A stretch of 64,000 bases of DNA, taken from the NCBI GenBank assembly GCA_018266735.1, contig JAFDZT010000009.1, positions 62,001-126,000 of the forward strand, in the 5' to 3' direction. Shown here one piece after another: positions 24,837 through 33,253 of this stretch. Each line of letters opens with the position of its first letter. Positions within the stretch are counted from its first letter, which is position 1. Origin of the DNA: Bacteroidota bacterium (GTDB lineage: Bacteria > Bacteroidota > Ignavibacteria > Kapaibacteriales > Kapaibacteriaceae). Made by a program: the position numbers and the translations under genes. A model generated the notes under the pieces. The model saw only the letters and a program-made list of their open reading frames with translations, made no database searches and had not been told where the DNA came from.

Positions 24837-25943
24837 ATGGTACGACTCCTCCTCCTTGCCGCCTTCCTTCTTCCTTGCATGGCCGTTGCACAAGACAACG
24901 GACCATGGAACAGTCCACTCATGTGGGCAGAAGAGATCGCTCCCGATGTGTTCGGCACGCCACAGGTGTTTCAGGATTCTGCCGGTGTGCCAAGCGTGGT
25001 GCGCAAGCTGAACACCGATACCATGTACTGCGTGTTCCAGTGGTTCCGTGCGCCACGCACTGCGCCAACGTGGGATCGCGTGGCGGTGAAGATGAGTGTC
25101 GATAATGGTATGTCGTGGACGGAACCGGTGCCGATCGTGGTCGATGGAATGCCGGCGGGTTGGCAACGTCCATTCGATCCAACGATCGTATGCTATGGAG
25201 ATAGCATTCGCATCTTCTTCTCATCAAGCGCACGGATGCCAATGGGTGGACTCGACTCCGTAGTGAACACCTATTCAGCCGTTGGTGTCGATGGCATCCA
25301 CTACACCTTCGAGCAAGGGGCGCGGTTCGATCATGCAACGCGACCCGTCATCGATCCTGCCGTAACGATCTACCGCGGACAATGGCACTACACCGCACCC
25401 ATCGGTGCGCCGCAAGAAGGCGCATACCAAGCAACGAGTGTTGATGGACGTGTGTTCACACGCATCGCCGATATCGCGTCAGATAACCAGCACAATTGGA
25501 CGGGAAATCTCCTTGTCGACGAGAACGATGCGTTGCGGTTCTACGGTAGCGGCCCGACTCTCTGGAGGGCAATGTATGAAGGGGAAGGGCGGTGGGGCCA
25601 GTTCACATCGATCGGACTGAAGGGTGGCGATCCATCTGCCGTGACGCGCCGCAATGGTGCACCACGCATGATCATCTACGTGGGACCGCGTTATGTGACG
25701 GATGTTGCAGACGAAGCTGCACCTGTTGATAGATCGGCGATCGCATCGTATGTCGTTCGCGAGCGCGTCTCGGTGGGCGATTTCGATGGTCCTGTTGAAT
25801 GCATCGACGTCCATGGCAACGTGTATCGCATCGATGCAATGCATGGAAGTATCGATGTGTCGGCATTGCCGTGTGGACTCTATTTTGTGTGTCGAAATGG
25901 ACGCGACGTGCTCATCCGCTTCATCAACGTAGGGGGATCATGA
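24837..25943 (+). CDS. Secreted beta-propeller protein with T9SS-like C-terminal signal
   Basis: A 368-residue exported protein. Signal peptide MVRLLLLAAFLLPCMAVAQ; ATG at 24837 preferred to the GTG three bases before it. The body has glycosidase/sialidase-type five-blade features (VKMSVDNGMSWTEPVPIVVDG, RPFDPTIVCYGDSIRIFFS, VIDPAVTIYRGQWHY), common in proteins that bind or cut glycans. The last 25 residues (IDVSALPCGLYFVCRNG, then RFINV) match the pattern of a type IX secretion sorting domain. It overlaps the next gene at ATGA. Function in detail unknown. Confidence 0.7.
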   Translation: MVRLLLLAAFLLPCMAVAQDNGPWNSPLMWAEEIAPDVFGTPQVFQDSAGVPSVVRKLNTDTMYCVFQWFRAPRTAPTWDRVAVKMSVDNGMSWTEPVPIVVDGMPAGWQRPFDPTIVCYGDSIRIFFSSSARMPMGGLDSVVNTYSAVGVDGIHYTFEQGARFDHATRPVIDPAVTIYRGQWHYTAPIGAPQEGAYQATSVDGRVFTRIADIASDNQHNWTGNLLVDENDALRFYGSGPTLWRAMYEGEGRWGQFTSIGLKGGDPSAVTRRNGAPRMIIYVGPRYVTDVADEAAPVDRSAIASYVVRERVSVGDFDGPVECIDVHGNVYRIDAMHGSIDVSALPCGLYFVCRNGRDVLIRFINVGGS

Positions 25944-27001
25944 AGAGGCTTTGTTGGTTGGTGATCATCGTGCTGTGCATGTGCACGGAACATGCGGCCG
26001 CGCGTGGTGCCGATACGTGCGGGTCGTGCGTGGTCCCGTGCAAACGTGCAAGTGATGAGATGTTCACCGTCCGTCTCACAGGTGGACGTGTCGACCCGTT
26101 GCAAGGCTACACGCACATCATTCGCGATACCATTCGCATCGGCGGTGAGCTCGTCCAAGCCTATCGTTGCTCGGCATTGATCAATGGTCGATGTGTCGAC
26201 ACACTCCTCCTTGCCGATCACACCGAGTCCATCGTGCTCGGCAACACGCTCGGAAAAACGCCGCCACTCTACGTCCCACTACGACCGGTGGCCGAGTACA
26301 ACGTTGTTCGCGAGCCACGTCCGACGACATCCTTTGCCGAGGTCGGCGGCATGCTCGCCTATGGCGGTAGTGACTCTTCGGTGACGCCGAAGATCGGCTT
26401 CAATGGTTTCTATTATGGAGCAGAGGCACTCGTTGCTCCGTTCGGCGATCTCCTCGGTTCGAACACGGCGCTCGCCGTTGGTGGGGGAGTGCTCATGGAG
26501 GGCGGACGGATGCGCTTCCCGCTGCTGGCACATCTTCGATTCTCATTCTCCTCGGCCGATCGTGTCCAACGCGCACGCTACGTGCCCAGCGCATGCAGCT
26601 TTCAGTGCGAACCTTTGCGTGATACCGTTGCAGCACCGGATGGTGCCGTGCGACGACCCGGCGCCGACTCCGTCGATCGCTCTGCCATTCTCGTCCGCGA
26701 GACCGTGCTCGAGTATCCGCAGCATGCGCCCTACGTTTTCGTTGAAGGCGGACCGGTGTTGAACGGTTCGTTCGATGGCGCCGGTGCGCGACCCTCCATC
26801 AACCCCGACGACTACGGACAGTTCGTGCTTGGTGCCGGTGCGGGGATCCCGGTGCTCCCGTGGTTGCACGCCCAACTTGCCTATCGGTATGCTCGCCTGA
26901 ATCTTCGTACACCATGCGTGGAATGTCAGGACGTGTATCAAGTGAACACCAACAATGTTCACGCTGTTGTCCTTCGGATCTTCTTGCATTGGGGGTGGTG
27001 A
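25940..27001 (+). CDS. Outer-membrane beta-barrel-like protein, cysteine-rich
   Basis: A 353-residue product. The start is the ATG in the ATGA overlap with the preceding gene; upstream in-frame sequence is read-through. It has a signal peptide (KRLCWLVIIVLCMCTEHAAA) and then several cysteine pairs (TCGSCVVPC, ACSFQC, CVEC). From about residue 130 aromatic, alternating strands (FAEVGGMLAYGG, KIGFNGFYYGAEALVAPFG, FVEGGPVLNGS, LHAQLAYRYARLNL) fit an outer-membrane barrel, ending in W. The barrel pattern and size recall PorP/SprF-like partners of T9SS-secreted proteins, but similarity cannot be verified here. Confidence 0.65.
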   Translation: MKRLCWLVIIVLCMCTEHAAARGADTCGSCVVPCKRASDEMFTVRLTGGRVDPLQGYTHIIRDTIRIGGELVQAYRCSALINGRCVDTLLLADHTESIVLGNTLGKTPPLYVPLRPVAEYNVVREPRPTTSFAEVGGMLAYGGSDSSVTPKIGFNGFYYGAEALVAPFGDLLGSNTALAVGGGVLMEGGRMRFPLLAHLRFSFSSADRVQRARYVPSACSFQCEPLRDTVAAPDGAVRRPGADSVDRSAILVRETVLEYPQHAPYVFVEGGPVLNGSFDGAGARPSINPDDYGQFVLGAGAGIPVLPWLHAQLAYRYARLNLRTPCVECQDVYQVNTNNVHAVVLRIFLHWGW

Positions 27002-27003
27002 AC

Positions 27004-28968
27004 ATGAAACGATCCCTACGAACGCTGCTCTTCGGTGTTGTCGCCGTGTTGTTGTTCGCATCATGCCAGAACGCTACGCAGCCGACCGATCTTTCGGCAG
27101 ACCGAACCATGACGTTGAGCGTGCGATCATCGAAGAACGAGCCGATCGCCGATGCTACCATCGATTGGACGAAGATCACCGGACCGAGTGCGCCGATCGG
27201 CTCAGTGACCACCACTGGTGCCGATGGTTATGCGCGCTTTGTGGTGCCGAATGTCTCCACCGTGCGCGATAGCGTACGCTTGATGGTCACCATGCCGCCT
27301 TCATCGGTCTATGCTACCGTCGGACCGTTCAACTTCACGACGGCCGTGTGTTCCGACACGACCATCACCGTGAACTTCACGCCGATCGTTCCGTGTGGCA
27401 CGATCACGATCGTCGACACGATCTCTGTGGATGCATGTCCAACAACGTCTTCCTCCGGAGGCCGCCAGTGTCGGTACTATCCAACGTCGTGCGCCGGTGG
27501 ACTGGTCTTCACGGCCACCGATTCAAGCGCGGACGCGATCTCGATCGAACTCGCGTCGAGCGGACAGACCACGTCGATGGTGCAAGTGTGCGCATCGTAT
27601 CGTCCTGCATCATCCACACCATCGGGCACCACGGAAACGTTCACAACAGCCATCGAGGGTAGGGCGGCAGGGACAGGGCCGGCACTGGTGCGCATCAACC
27701 TTGTGGTGATCGGACGAACCACGTGCGATGTCTGTCCATGTCCGACCGTTCCACCGATCGCCTACACAGCAGACACCGTCTGCCTTGGCACGACAACGAC
27801 CATCACGGTCCCACTCGACAAATTGGTTGCACCCATTGCATCATCAAGCGATTGCGAGACAGAGTTCCGACTGATCTCCTCGCTGCCTTCCGGCCTTGCC
27901 CTTCCTTCGGGTTCGTCCTTCGTGGTGCAAAGCAAACAGATCTTCCCGCCCCTCGAGGTCGACGTGGAGCCGGTCAGTACAGCCCCCATCACGACCACAC
28001 TTGTGTATGAGATCCGTACACGCAAACGCTCCACGGGTGTAGAGTCGGTGTGTTCGGAACGATTCAATGTGGATCTCTTCATTCCCGTGATCACCGGACA
28101 GTGTGCGGTGTCGCGGTTCACGACCGACACGCTGCAGAAGTGCGTCTACTCGGATTCGTCATCGCAAGACACGTTCTCTATCATCAACACGGGCGCTTGT
28201 GCGATCACTGTGACGGTCACTCCGAACAGTCCCTACTTCGCAGTGCAACCGCAGGGCACCGTCACGATCCCGGCACGGAGTCGCAAGACGTTCACGGTAA
28301 CGTTCAACGCCACGAAGAGCGACTGGGATGCCAACCCTGCACCCATCACGGGTGCACGCGGAGAGAAGTACTTCACGGGTCCCATACGCATTGATGGTTG
28401 TGCACCAAACCCCACGTTCATCACGTCGCGTGGTGAGGCCTATGTGCAGTGTAATGCATTCAAGTATCAGTGCTTGCGACAGTTCCGTCCACCCGGATTC
28501 CCCAACACGTATGCAGAGAGCATTCAGCTCATCGAGGACAAGACCACGATCGTGTATCAGAACGACAATCAACGATTCCAGCAATACGATGTGTTCGTGA
28601 AGAGCCTGACGCCCAACGGAGGAACGTTCGATGTCGAGCTTGCCTCGGGCGCGGCGGGTGCAGGTACGTTCGGTGTGTTCCGCAAGATCGCCAGCGGGTT
28701 CACGGTCGATCCCGGACAGAGCATCTGCGATACGTATCCGCTCAATGCCACGGCAGAGTGCACATCGATGAAGAGCGATCCGTCGCAAGGCACACCAACG
28801 TTGGGTGGTCTACGTGCGGGAGATGTTGTGTTGTACGTGAAGATCGGCTCGTCGGGCTCTGTGCAATGTGCACTGATCTGGTTGCAGAGCGTTGGACTGG
28901 ACAGACCCGGTGCCAATGCACTGCCGCAAGTTTGTATCGAACTCTGCTATCCGATGTTCACGCTATGA
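27004..28968 (+). CDS. Large cell-envelope lipoprotein with ASH/Ig-like domain
   Basis: A 654-residue lipoprotein: signal KRSLRTLLFGVVAVLLFASC with the lipobox cysteine at about residue 22. Starts at the ATG at 27004, two bases after the previous stop. N-terminal Ig-like strands follow (KNEPIADATIDWTKI, DGYARFVVPNVS), then a long Thr/Ser/Cys-rich region, and an ASH-like (SPD-2/Hydin) module (FSIINTGACAITVTVTPNS, TVTIPARSRKTFTVTFNAT). The C-terminal part has many cysteines (DTYPLNATAECTSM, VCIELCYP). Probably an outer-membrane-anchored adhesive or scaffold protein; it overlaps the next gene at ATGA. Confidence 0.65.
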   Translation: MKRSLRTLLFGVVAVLLFASCQNATQPTDLSADRTMTLSVRSSKNEPIADATIDWTKITGPSAPIGSVTTTGADGYARFVVPNVSTVRDSVRLMVTMPPSSVYATVGPFNFTTAVCSDTTITVNFTPIVPCGTITIVDTISVDACPTTSSSGGRQCRYYPTSCAGGLVFTATDSSADAISIELASSGQTTSMVQVCASYRPASSTPSGTTETFTTAIEGRAAGTGPALVRINLVVIGRTTCDVCPCPTVPPIAYTADTVCLGTTTTITVPLDKLVAPIASSSDCETEFRLISSLPSGLALPSGSSFVVQSKQIFPPLEVDVEPVSTAPITTTLVYEIRTRKRSTGVESVCSERFNVDLFIPVITGQCAVSRFTTDTLQKCVYSDSSSQDTFSIINTGACAITVTVTPNSPYFAVQPQGTVTIPARSRKTFTVTFNATKSDWDANPAPITGARGEKYFTGPIRIDGCAPNPTFITSRGEAYVQCNAFKYQCLRQFRPPGFPNTYAESIQLIEDKTTIVYQNDNQRFQQYDVFVKSLTPNGGTFDVELASGAAGAGTFGVFRKIASGFTVDPGQSICDTYPLNATAECTSMKSDPSQGTPTLGGLRAGDVVLYVKIGSSGSVQCALIWLQSVGLDRPGANALPQVCIELCYPMFTL

Positions 28969-31040
28969 AACACTCCATGCTCTTCATCGCAGGTCTTGTT
29001 GCTGCGGCATTGACGTGCACAGCGGCCGATAGCACCACGGTGACGGTCGATCCGGTGGTGAACGTTGGTGCCGAGACGTATGCCATCGGCTTTCGTGAAT
29101 TGGTGAACGGAATGGAGTTGTGGTGTACGATGGCCACCACACGCAGCGACGTTGGCAAGCGCAGCCTGGCCGTGTCCACCAGTAGTGGTGCGGGGTTCGC
29201 AGCACCGGTCGTGATGCAAGACGACGTATTGAATGCACCGAACGCAACGTACAATGGTGTTCCGCACTTTAATCCTTGCGATCCGAACGAGATGGTCTTT
29301 GTGTCCGATCGTGCAACGTCGTCCACCGGACGTCGCAGCAACGACATCTACCTTGCACGACAGCAGAACGGTGTGTGGTCGGTATCGCGACTTCCCATCA
29401 ACAGTAGCGCATGGGACGATACGCCAACGTTCGGTCCACGTGGCGAGTACCTCTACTTCGCCTCCGACCGACATGCTCCCGGCTCCGGTCATGCCGACAT
29501 CTTCATCTCACGTCGTCAAGGCGATACTTGGTCGGAACCCGTGGCCGTGCGCGGACTCGATGTATCGGGTCGACACGAAACCTCGCCCTTCGTTCATCAC
29601 AACACCTTGTACTACTCGTCGAATGCCGATGGCGATCAGGATATCTGGAGTGCCGAGATCGATCCCGCCACGGGAGCCCTTGCCTCTGAGCCTCGCCGCC
29701 TTTCCATCCCCGGAGTGAACAGCGTTGGGTCCGATGAGTATCATCCGGTGTTCTCGCCTGGTGGCACGTGGTTCTATGTTTCGAGCAACCGCGGACAGGA
29801 CAAGGAGCGGCACTTCCACATCTATCGGTACCAGCTTCCTGCCGTCGAGCGGACGTTGGCCATTCGCGTGACGGCGCGGACCGTGATCCGCGACCGCGAG
29901 AAACGTCGCTTCTTCGGCGATCTCGATTCCATTTCAAGTGTGCGCACATCGGTGGTGATCACCGACGTGGAGCGTGGTGATGAACAGACCTTGCAAGCAT
30001 CTGCCGACGGAGTGGTGGAGCTCCGCACATCGTCGTCGGACGATCCGGCAGCACATCCCGACCGCGCAACGCATACCTACATTGTGCGTGCCACGCCGCA
30101 TGCGCCGGGATTCGTGAGCAGTGTCGACACGCTCATCGTGAACACGGCATCGTCGTGTGCATCGCATGTGGAGCATGTGCTCTATCTCGACGATACCACC
30201 ACACGCAAACGCGCTTGTGAATTCACGTTCCGAACGTTCAACGTACCGTTTTTTGTGACGGCATATTGGTGTCCGACCACGCGCAAGTACCGTCAATACA
30301 CGGCATGCGCATCGCTCTTCACCGATGATGTGGAGTGCACGCAACTCGAGCAACCGGCGCATTGCGAGACCGATGAGGCCTATGCCTACGCATTCACGCC
30401 CGCCGTGCTCACGCGCACGGCACGCGGCGCAGAGAACTGCGTGTCGTATCGTGAGTTCAACGACAGCGGCATGGTGTGGGCCGATCAGGTGGACCATAAC
30501 ATCGAGCACATGCGCGACGAAGTACGCAGCGCGCTCAGCGATGCTTGCGTGCAAACGGCCGTGGCCAACGGATTGCCCATCGAATTGCGATACGTGGGCA
30601 CAACGGACGATCGCGCCATCCATCCGAAATGTCAGTACACCGGTAAAGAGTACAGCGCCCTTAAAGCGCTGGCACCGCAGATCGAGATCGACACGGCCAT
30701 CGTTCCCTACATCACCACAGGCCGGCACTTCAATCGCGGAGGGTATGGCGGTAAGGCGGGAGGGAATCAGCTTCTCAGTGATCTGCGTGCATTGAACTTC
30801 GCCATCCTGTTCGACAATCTCTGTTCGTCCACCATTGACGAGTATGCGCGTTTGCGCAGGATGGGATTATTGCGTGTGCATTCGAGTGGACAGGCCATCG
30901 ATCGTCGCGACTTGCCCTACACCTATAAGCGGGCGGCCGGCGTCGAGATCCGCGTGCCCGGATTTGAAGAGCGCTTCGCCGGTCGACCAATTCGAGGCGG
31001 TCGTACGATCGTACTCTGCCCGAACGAAAGGTGTAAATAG
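28965..31040 (+). CDS. Exported PD40 beta-propeller protein with degenerate OmpA-like C-terminus
   Basis: A 691-residue product from the ATG overlapping the previous stop (signal MKHSMLFIAGLVAAALTC). PD40/TolB-type blades occupy about residues 90-280: EMVFVSDRAT, GEYLYFASDRHAPGS, NTLYYSSNADGDQDIW, GTWFYVSSNRGQ. A Cys-rich middle follows. The last 130 residues show an OmpA-like layout (GGNQLLSDLRAL as the usual N-x-x-LS-x-RA, and RAAGVEIRV as the usual RRVEI-V), but without the canonical peptidoglycan-binding Asp/Arg pair in recognisable form. Known PorE-type proteins combine PD40 with OmpA; resemblance here is partial. A periplasmic anchor for the module is inferred. Confidence 0.65.
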   Translation: MKHSMLFIAGLVAAALTCTAADSTTVTVDPVVNVGAETYAIGFRELVNGMELWCTMATTRSDVGKRSLAVSTSSGAGFAAPVVMQDDVLNAPNATYNGVPHFNPCDPNEMVFVSDRATSSTGRRSNDIYLARQQNGVWSVSRLPINSSAWDDTPTFGPRGEYLYFASDRHAPGSGHADIFISRRQGDTWSEPVAVRGLDVSGRHETSPFVHHNTLYYSSNADGDQDIWSAEIDPATGALASEPRRLSIPGVNSVGSDEYHPVFSPGGTWFYVSSNRGQDKERHFHIYRYQLPAVERTLAIRVTARTVIRDREKRRFFGDLDSISSVRTSVVITDVERGDEQTLQASADGVVELRTSSSDDPAAHPDRATHTYIVRATPHAPGFVSSVDTLIVNTASSCASHVEHVLYLDDTTTRKRACEFTFRTFNVPFFVTAYWCPTTRKYRQYTACASLFTDDVECTQLEQPAHCETDEAYAYAFTPAVLTRTARGAENCVSYREFNDSGMVWADQVDHNIEHMRDEVRSALSDACVQTAVANGLPIELRYVGTTDDRAIHPKCQYTGKEYSALKALAPQIEIDTAIVPYITTGRHFNRGGYGGKAGGNQLLSDLRALNFAILFDNLCSSTIDEYARLRRMGLLRVHSSGQAIDRRDLPYTYKRAAGVEIRVPGFEERFAGRPIRGGRTIVLCPNERCK

Positions 31041-31183
31041 CGCTGTGCATTGGGCGATTTCGTGGAAAACGTCAGAAAATGACCGAATTCTCCGAAAACG
31101 GTGTTCTACGTAGGTCTCGTTGTAGGTGAATATCGTACCTTGAGCCGTGGACGTACTATTCTTTTCATTTTGGAAGAACGATC
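31041..31183 (+). other. Intergenic gap before cfa
   Basis: 143 bases without a gene between two same-strand genes. It must hold the cfa promoter. I saw no convincing promoter pair, terminator or repeat in it. Confidence 0.4.
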
Positions 31184-32338
31184 ATGGCGGTTGACACGGC
31201 GCTGTCGAAGAACATTTTGGACCTGGTCGTTGTTCGCGACCCAAAGGTTGCATCCCGCTACAAGAACGGCGCAAAGACGCCGATCACCAACTTCATCGAA
31301 GACTACATGAACGGTCGTGTGGACGTGACGGTGGACGTGCGGAAGCTGATGCAACATCGCACCGACTACTTCACGTACAGCCTCGTGGGGCACCACGCAT
31401 CGTTCATCGTGAACAAGTTCATCCCTCAACTTGTGATCCACTCCAAGAAGCAGGACGAGCGGATCGTTCGCGATCACTACGATCGTCGTAACGACTTCTT
31501 CGCCGGCTTCCTTGGCGAGCGCATGATCTACACGTCGGCGTTCTACAAGAACGGGAACGAGTCGCTCACCGAAGCACAAGACAACAAGCTCCATCTCGTT
31601 TCACAGAAGCTGCAACTCAAGCCCGGCGAGCGATTGCTCGACATCGGTTGCGGTTGGGGCACGCTGCTGGCCCATACGGCAAAGTACTATGGCACGGATA
31701 CCACGGGGATCTCGATCGCCCAAGCCGGTGTGGACTATGCCAATCAGCAGATCGCCGATTGGGGCGTGAAGGACAGGGCCCGTGCGATCCGTATGGACTA
31801 TCGCGCTATTCCTGCCGATAAATACGACAAGATCTCCTGTCTTGAAATGGCGGAGCACGTTGGTGTGAAGTACTTCCAGCGCTTCATGAATCAGATCTAC
31901 GGTCTGCTCAAGGACGACGGTCTCTTCTACCTTCAGATCGCAGGATTGAAGGCAGGTATTCACCGTGAGTCGCTCATGTGGGGCGCCTTCATGAACGAGT
32001 ACATCTTCCCCGGCGCCGATGCATCGATGCCTCTCTCCTTCGTTGTGGCCCGCCTTGAGCGCGCCGGCTTCGAGATCCACAGCGTCGAGAACGTTGGGAT
32101 CCACTACTCCAAGACCATCCAGCAATGGTATGACAATTGGATGGCGAATCGCGACGCCGTGTACAACGAGTACGGCCAGTGGTGGTATCGCTGTTGGGAG
32201 ATCTTCCTTGGCTGGAGCGTCGACATCGCCGCCCAAGGAAATTCCACCGCCTTCCAGATCGTCTGCAACAAGAACCGCGAGAAGTTCGACCGCAACCGTT
32301 GGATCGGTGCGGTGAATCTTGGAGAGAGAGACCTATGA
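31184..32338 (+). CDS. cfa: Cyclopropane-fatty-acyl-phospholipid synthase
   Basis: SAM-dependent methylation of unsaturated acyl chains in membrane lipids, forming cyclopropane rings. A 384-residue protein, usual for the family. SAM-binding motif LLDIGCGWGTLL at about residues 149-160, EMAEHVGVKYF at about 225, and the HYDRRNDFF substrate region near residue 103 are intact. The GISIAQAGVDYAN stretch follows the Rossmann pattern. It stands alone; the short 7-bp repeat array begins 7 bases after its stop. Related sphingolipid and mycolic methyltransferases share the fold, so the exact substrate is uncertain. Confidence 0.9.
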   Translation: MAVDTALSKNILDLVVVRDPKVASRYKNGAKTPITNFIEDYMNGRVDVTVDVRKLMQHRTDYFTYSLVGHHASFIVNKFIPQLVIHSKKQDERIVRDHYDRRNDFFAGFLGERMIYTSAFYKNGNESLTEAQDNKLHLVSQKLQLKPGERLLDIGCGWGTLLAHTAKYYGTDTTGISIAQAGVDYANQQIADWGVKDRARAIRMDYRAIPADKYDKISCLEMAEHVGVKYFQRFMNQIYGLLKDDGLFYLQIAGLKAGIHRESLMWGAFMNEYIFPGADASMPLSFVVARLERAGFEIHSVENVGIHYSKTIQQWYDNWMANRDAVYNEYGQWWYRCWEIFLGWSVDIAAQGNSTAFQIVCNKNREKFDRNRWIGAVNLGERDL

Positions 32339-32344
32339 ACAGAG

Positions 32345-32424
32345 TTACAAGTGACAAGTGACAAGTGACAAGTGACAAGTGACAAGTTGGATTCTGTATT
32401 CTTGATTCTGTATTCCTCTTCGTT
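32345..32424 (+). repeat. Heptad repeat array A: (TGACAAG)n plus TATTCTG heptads
   Basis: Six consecutive 7-base units from 32345 to 32386 (first one TTACAAG, then five TGACAAG), followed by a segment with ATTCTGTATTC twice and CCTCTTC (32387-32420). The same combination occurs inverted at 33122-33186. It lies between cfa and a rho-independent terminator. Confidence 0.9.
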
Positions 32425-32429
32425 TCTTT

Positions 32430-32483
32430 AACGGCCATCCCCTGCGGCATCCTCAAGATCGCTGCACCGGATGGCCGTTTTTG
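32430..32483 (+). terminator. Intrinsic terminator downstream of cfa
   Basis: Perfect 11-bp arms AACGGCCATCC (32430-32440) and GGATGGCCGTT (32469-32479) with a 28-base loop, followed by further T bases. It ends cfa transcription after the repeat array, 43 bases before the next gene. Confidence 0.85.
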
Positions 32484-32525
32484 TTGCTTGAACCGCGTCT
32501 TTACATATCACACAGGAGTTGAACC

Positions 32526-33107
32526 ATGAAGATCTCCATCATTGGAAGTGGTAAGGTTGGAAGCGCATTGTTCGGTCGGCTGGTGGCAGCAGGCCACGAC
32601 GTTCGCTATGGTGCGCGCTCAGAGCGTGAGCACAGTATGCCCATCGCCGATGCGGCGGCATGGGCCGATGTGGTGATCGTGGCCACGCCGGCAAAGGCCG
32701 TGCTCGAGGTTCTGCATGAGATCGCTCCGCTCATGGACGGCAAGGTTTTGATCGACGCCGTCAACAGTGTATCCGCTGTTGTCGAGGGATATGCGACCTC
32801 TACGCATGCCTTCCAATCCTTGCTACCCTCTGCCCACATTGCGAAGTGCTTCAATACTGTTGGCTACGAGACCATGGCAGATCCGACGTATGGGGATGAA
32901 CGCGCCGACATGTTCATGGCGGGAGATTCTGCGCAGGCGAAAGAGGTGGCGCATCAACTGGCGTTGGATTGCGGCTTCGCTGAATGTCACGACGTGGGTG
33001 GCTCGAACCGTTACGTCGCCCTCGAGAACATGGCCATCATCTGGATCTCCCTTGCCATGGGCCAAGGCAAGGGCAGGAGCTTTGCGTGGAAGCTGCTGAA
33101 GAAATGA
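32526..33107 (+). CDS. NADPH-dependent F420 reductase-family oxidoreductase
   Basis: A 193-residue protein. N-terminal Rossmann motif MKISIIGSGKVGSALF (GxGxxG-like) for NAD(P), then VVIVATPAKAVLEVL, VLIDAVNS, AHIAKCFNTVG and a C-terminal helical tail. This matches the short F420:NADP oxidoreductase-like family (F420_oxidored), many members of which act on NADP only; no F420 biosynthesis gene is visible, so the electron partner is unknown. AGGAG precedes the ATG. Heptad arrays in inverted orientation flank the gene. Confidence 0.85.
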   Translation: MKISIIGSGKVGSALFGRLVAAGHDVRYGARSEREHSMPIADAAAWADVVIVATPAKAVLEVLHEIAPLMDGKVLIDAVNSVSAVVEGYATSTHAFQSLLPSAHIAKCFNTVGYETMADPTYGDERADMFMAGDSAQAKEVAHQLALDCGFAECHDVGGSNRYVALENMAIIWISLAMGQGKGRSFAWKLLKK

Positions 33108-33121
33108 GAGTTTAATCTGAA

Positions 33122-33250
33122 GAGGAATACAGAATACAGAATACAGAATTCAACTTGTCACTCGTCACTTGTCACTCGTAACTCTACTCGTCACTCGTCA
33201 CTTGTCACTCGTAACTCTACTTGTCACTCGTCACTCGTCACTCGTAACTG
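33122..33250 (+). repeat. Heptad repeat array B with 33-bp higher-order unit
   Basis: AGAATAC heptads (about 33123-33150) run into CTTGTCA/CTCGTCA heptads. From 33154 the order is three CTYGTCA units, one CTCGTAA, then CTCTA, giving a 33-base unit at 33154-33186, again at 33187-33219, and a third at 33220-33247 lacking CTCTA. On the minus strand it reads TGACGAG/TGACAAG, so it is array A inverted. It fills the gap between two convergent genes. Confidence 0.9.
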
Positions 33251-33253
33251 TTC

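Noticed and set aside
26860-28968. Long start for the lipoprotein at 26860
   Set aside because: Overlaps the barrel gene; the ATG at 27004 gives a normal lipoprotein signal.
28470-31040. Long start for the PD40 protein at 28470
   Set aside because: The upstream part overlaps the lipoprotein gene and lacks a signal. The ATG at 28965 begins a clear signal peptide and overlaps the previous stop.
32526-33107. Insertion sequence because of flanking inverted repeats
   Set aside because: The enclosed gene is an oxidoreductase, not a transposase, and I saw no clear target-site duplication. Kept only as an observation on repeats.
33154-33247. Possible CRISPR array (regular 33-base repeats)
   Set aside because: The 33-base units are built wholly of heptads, with no unique spacers between them and no cas genes in the window. 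It is a minisatellite.
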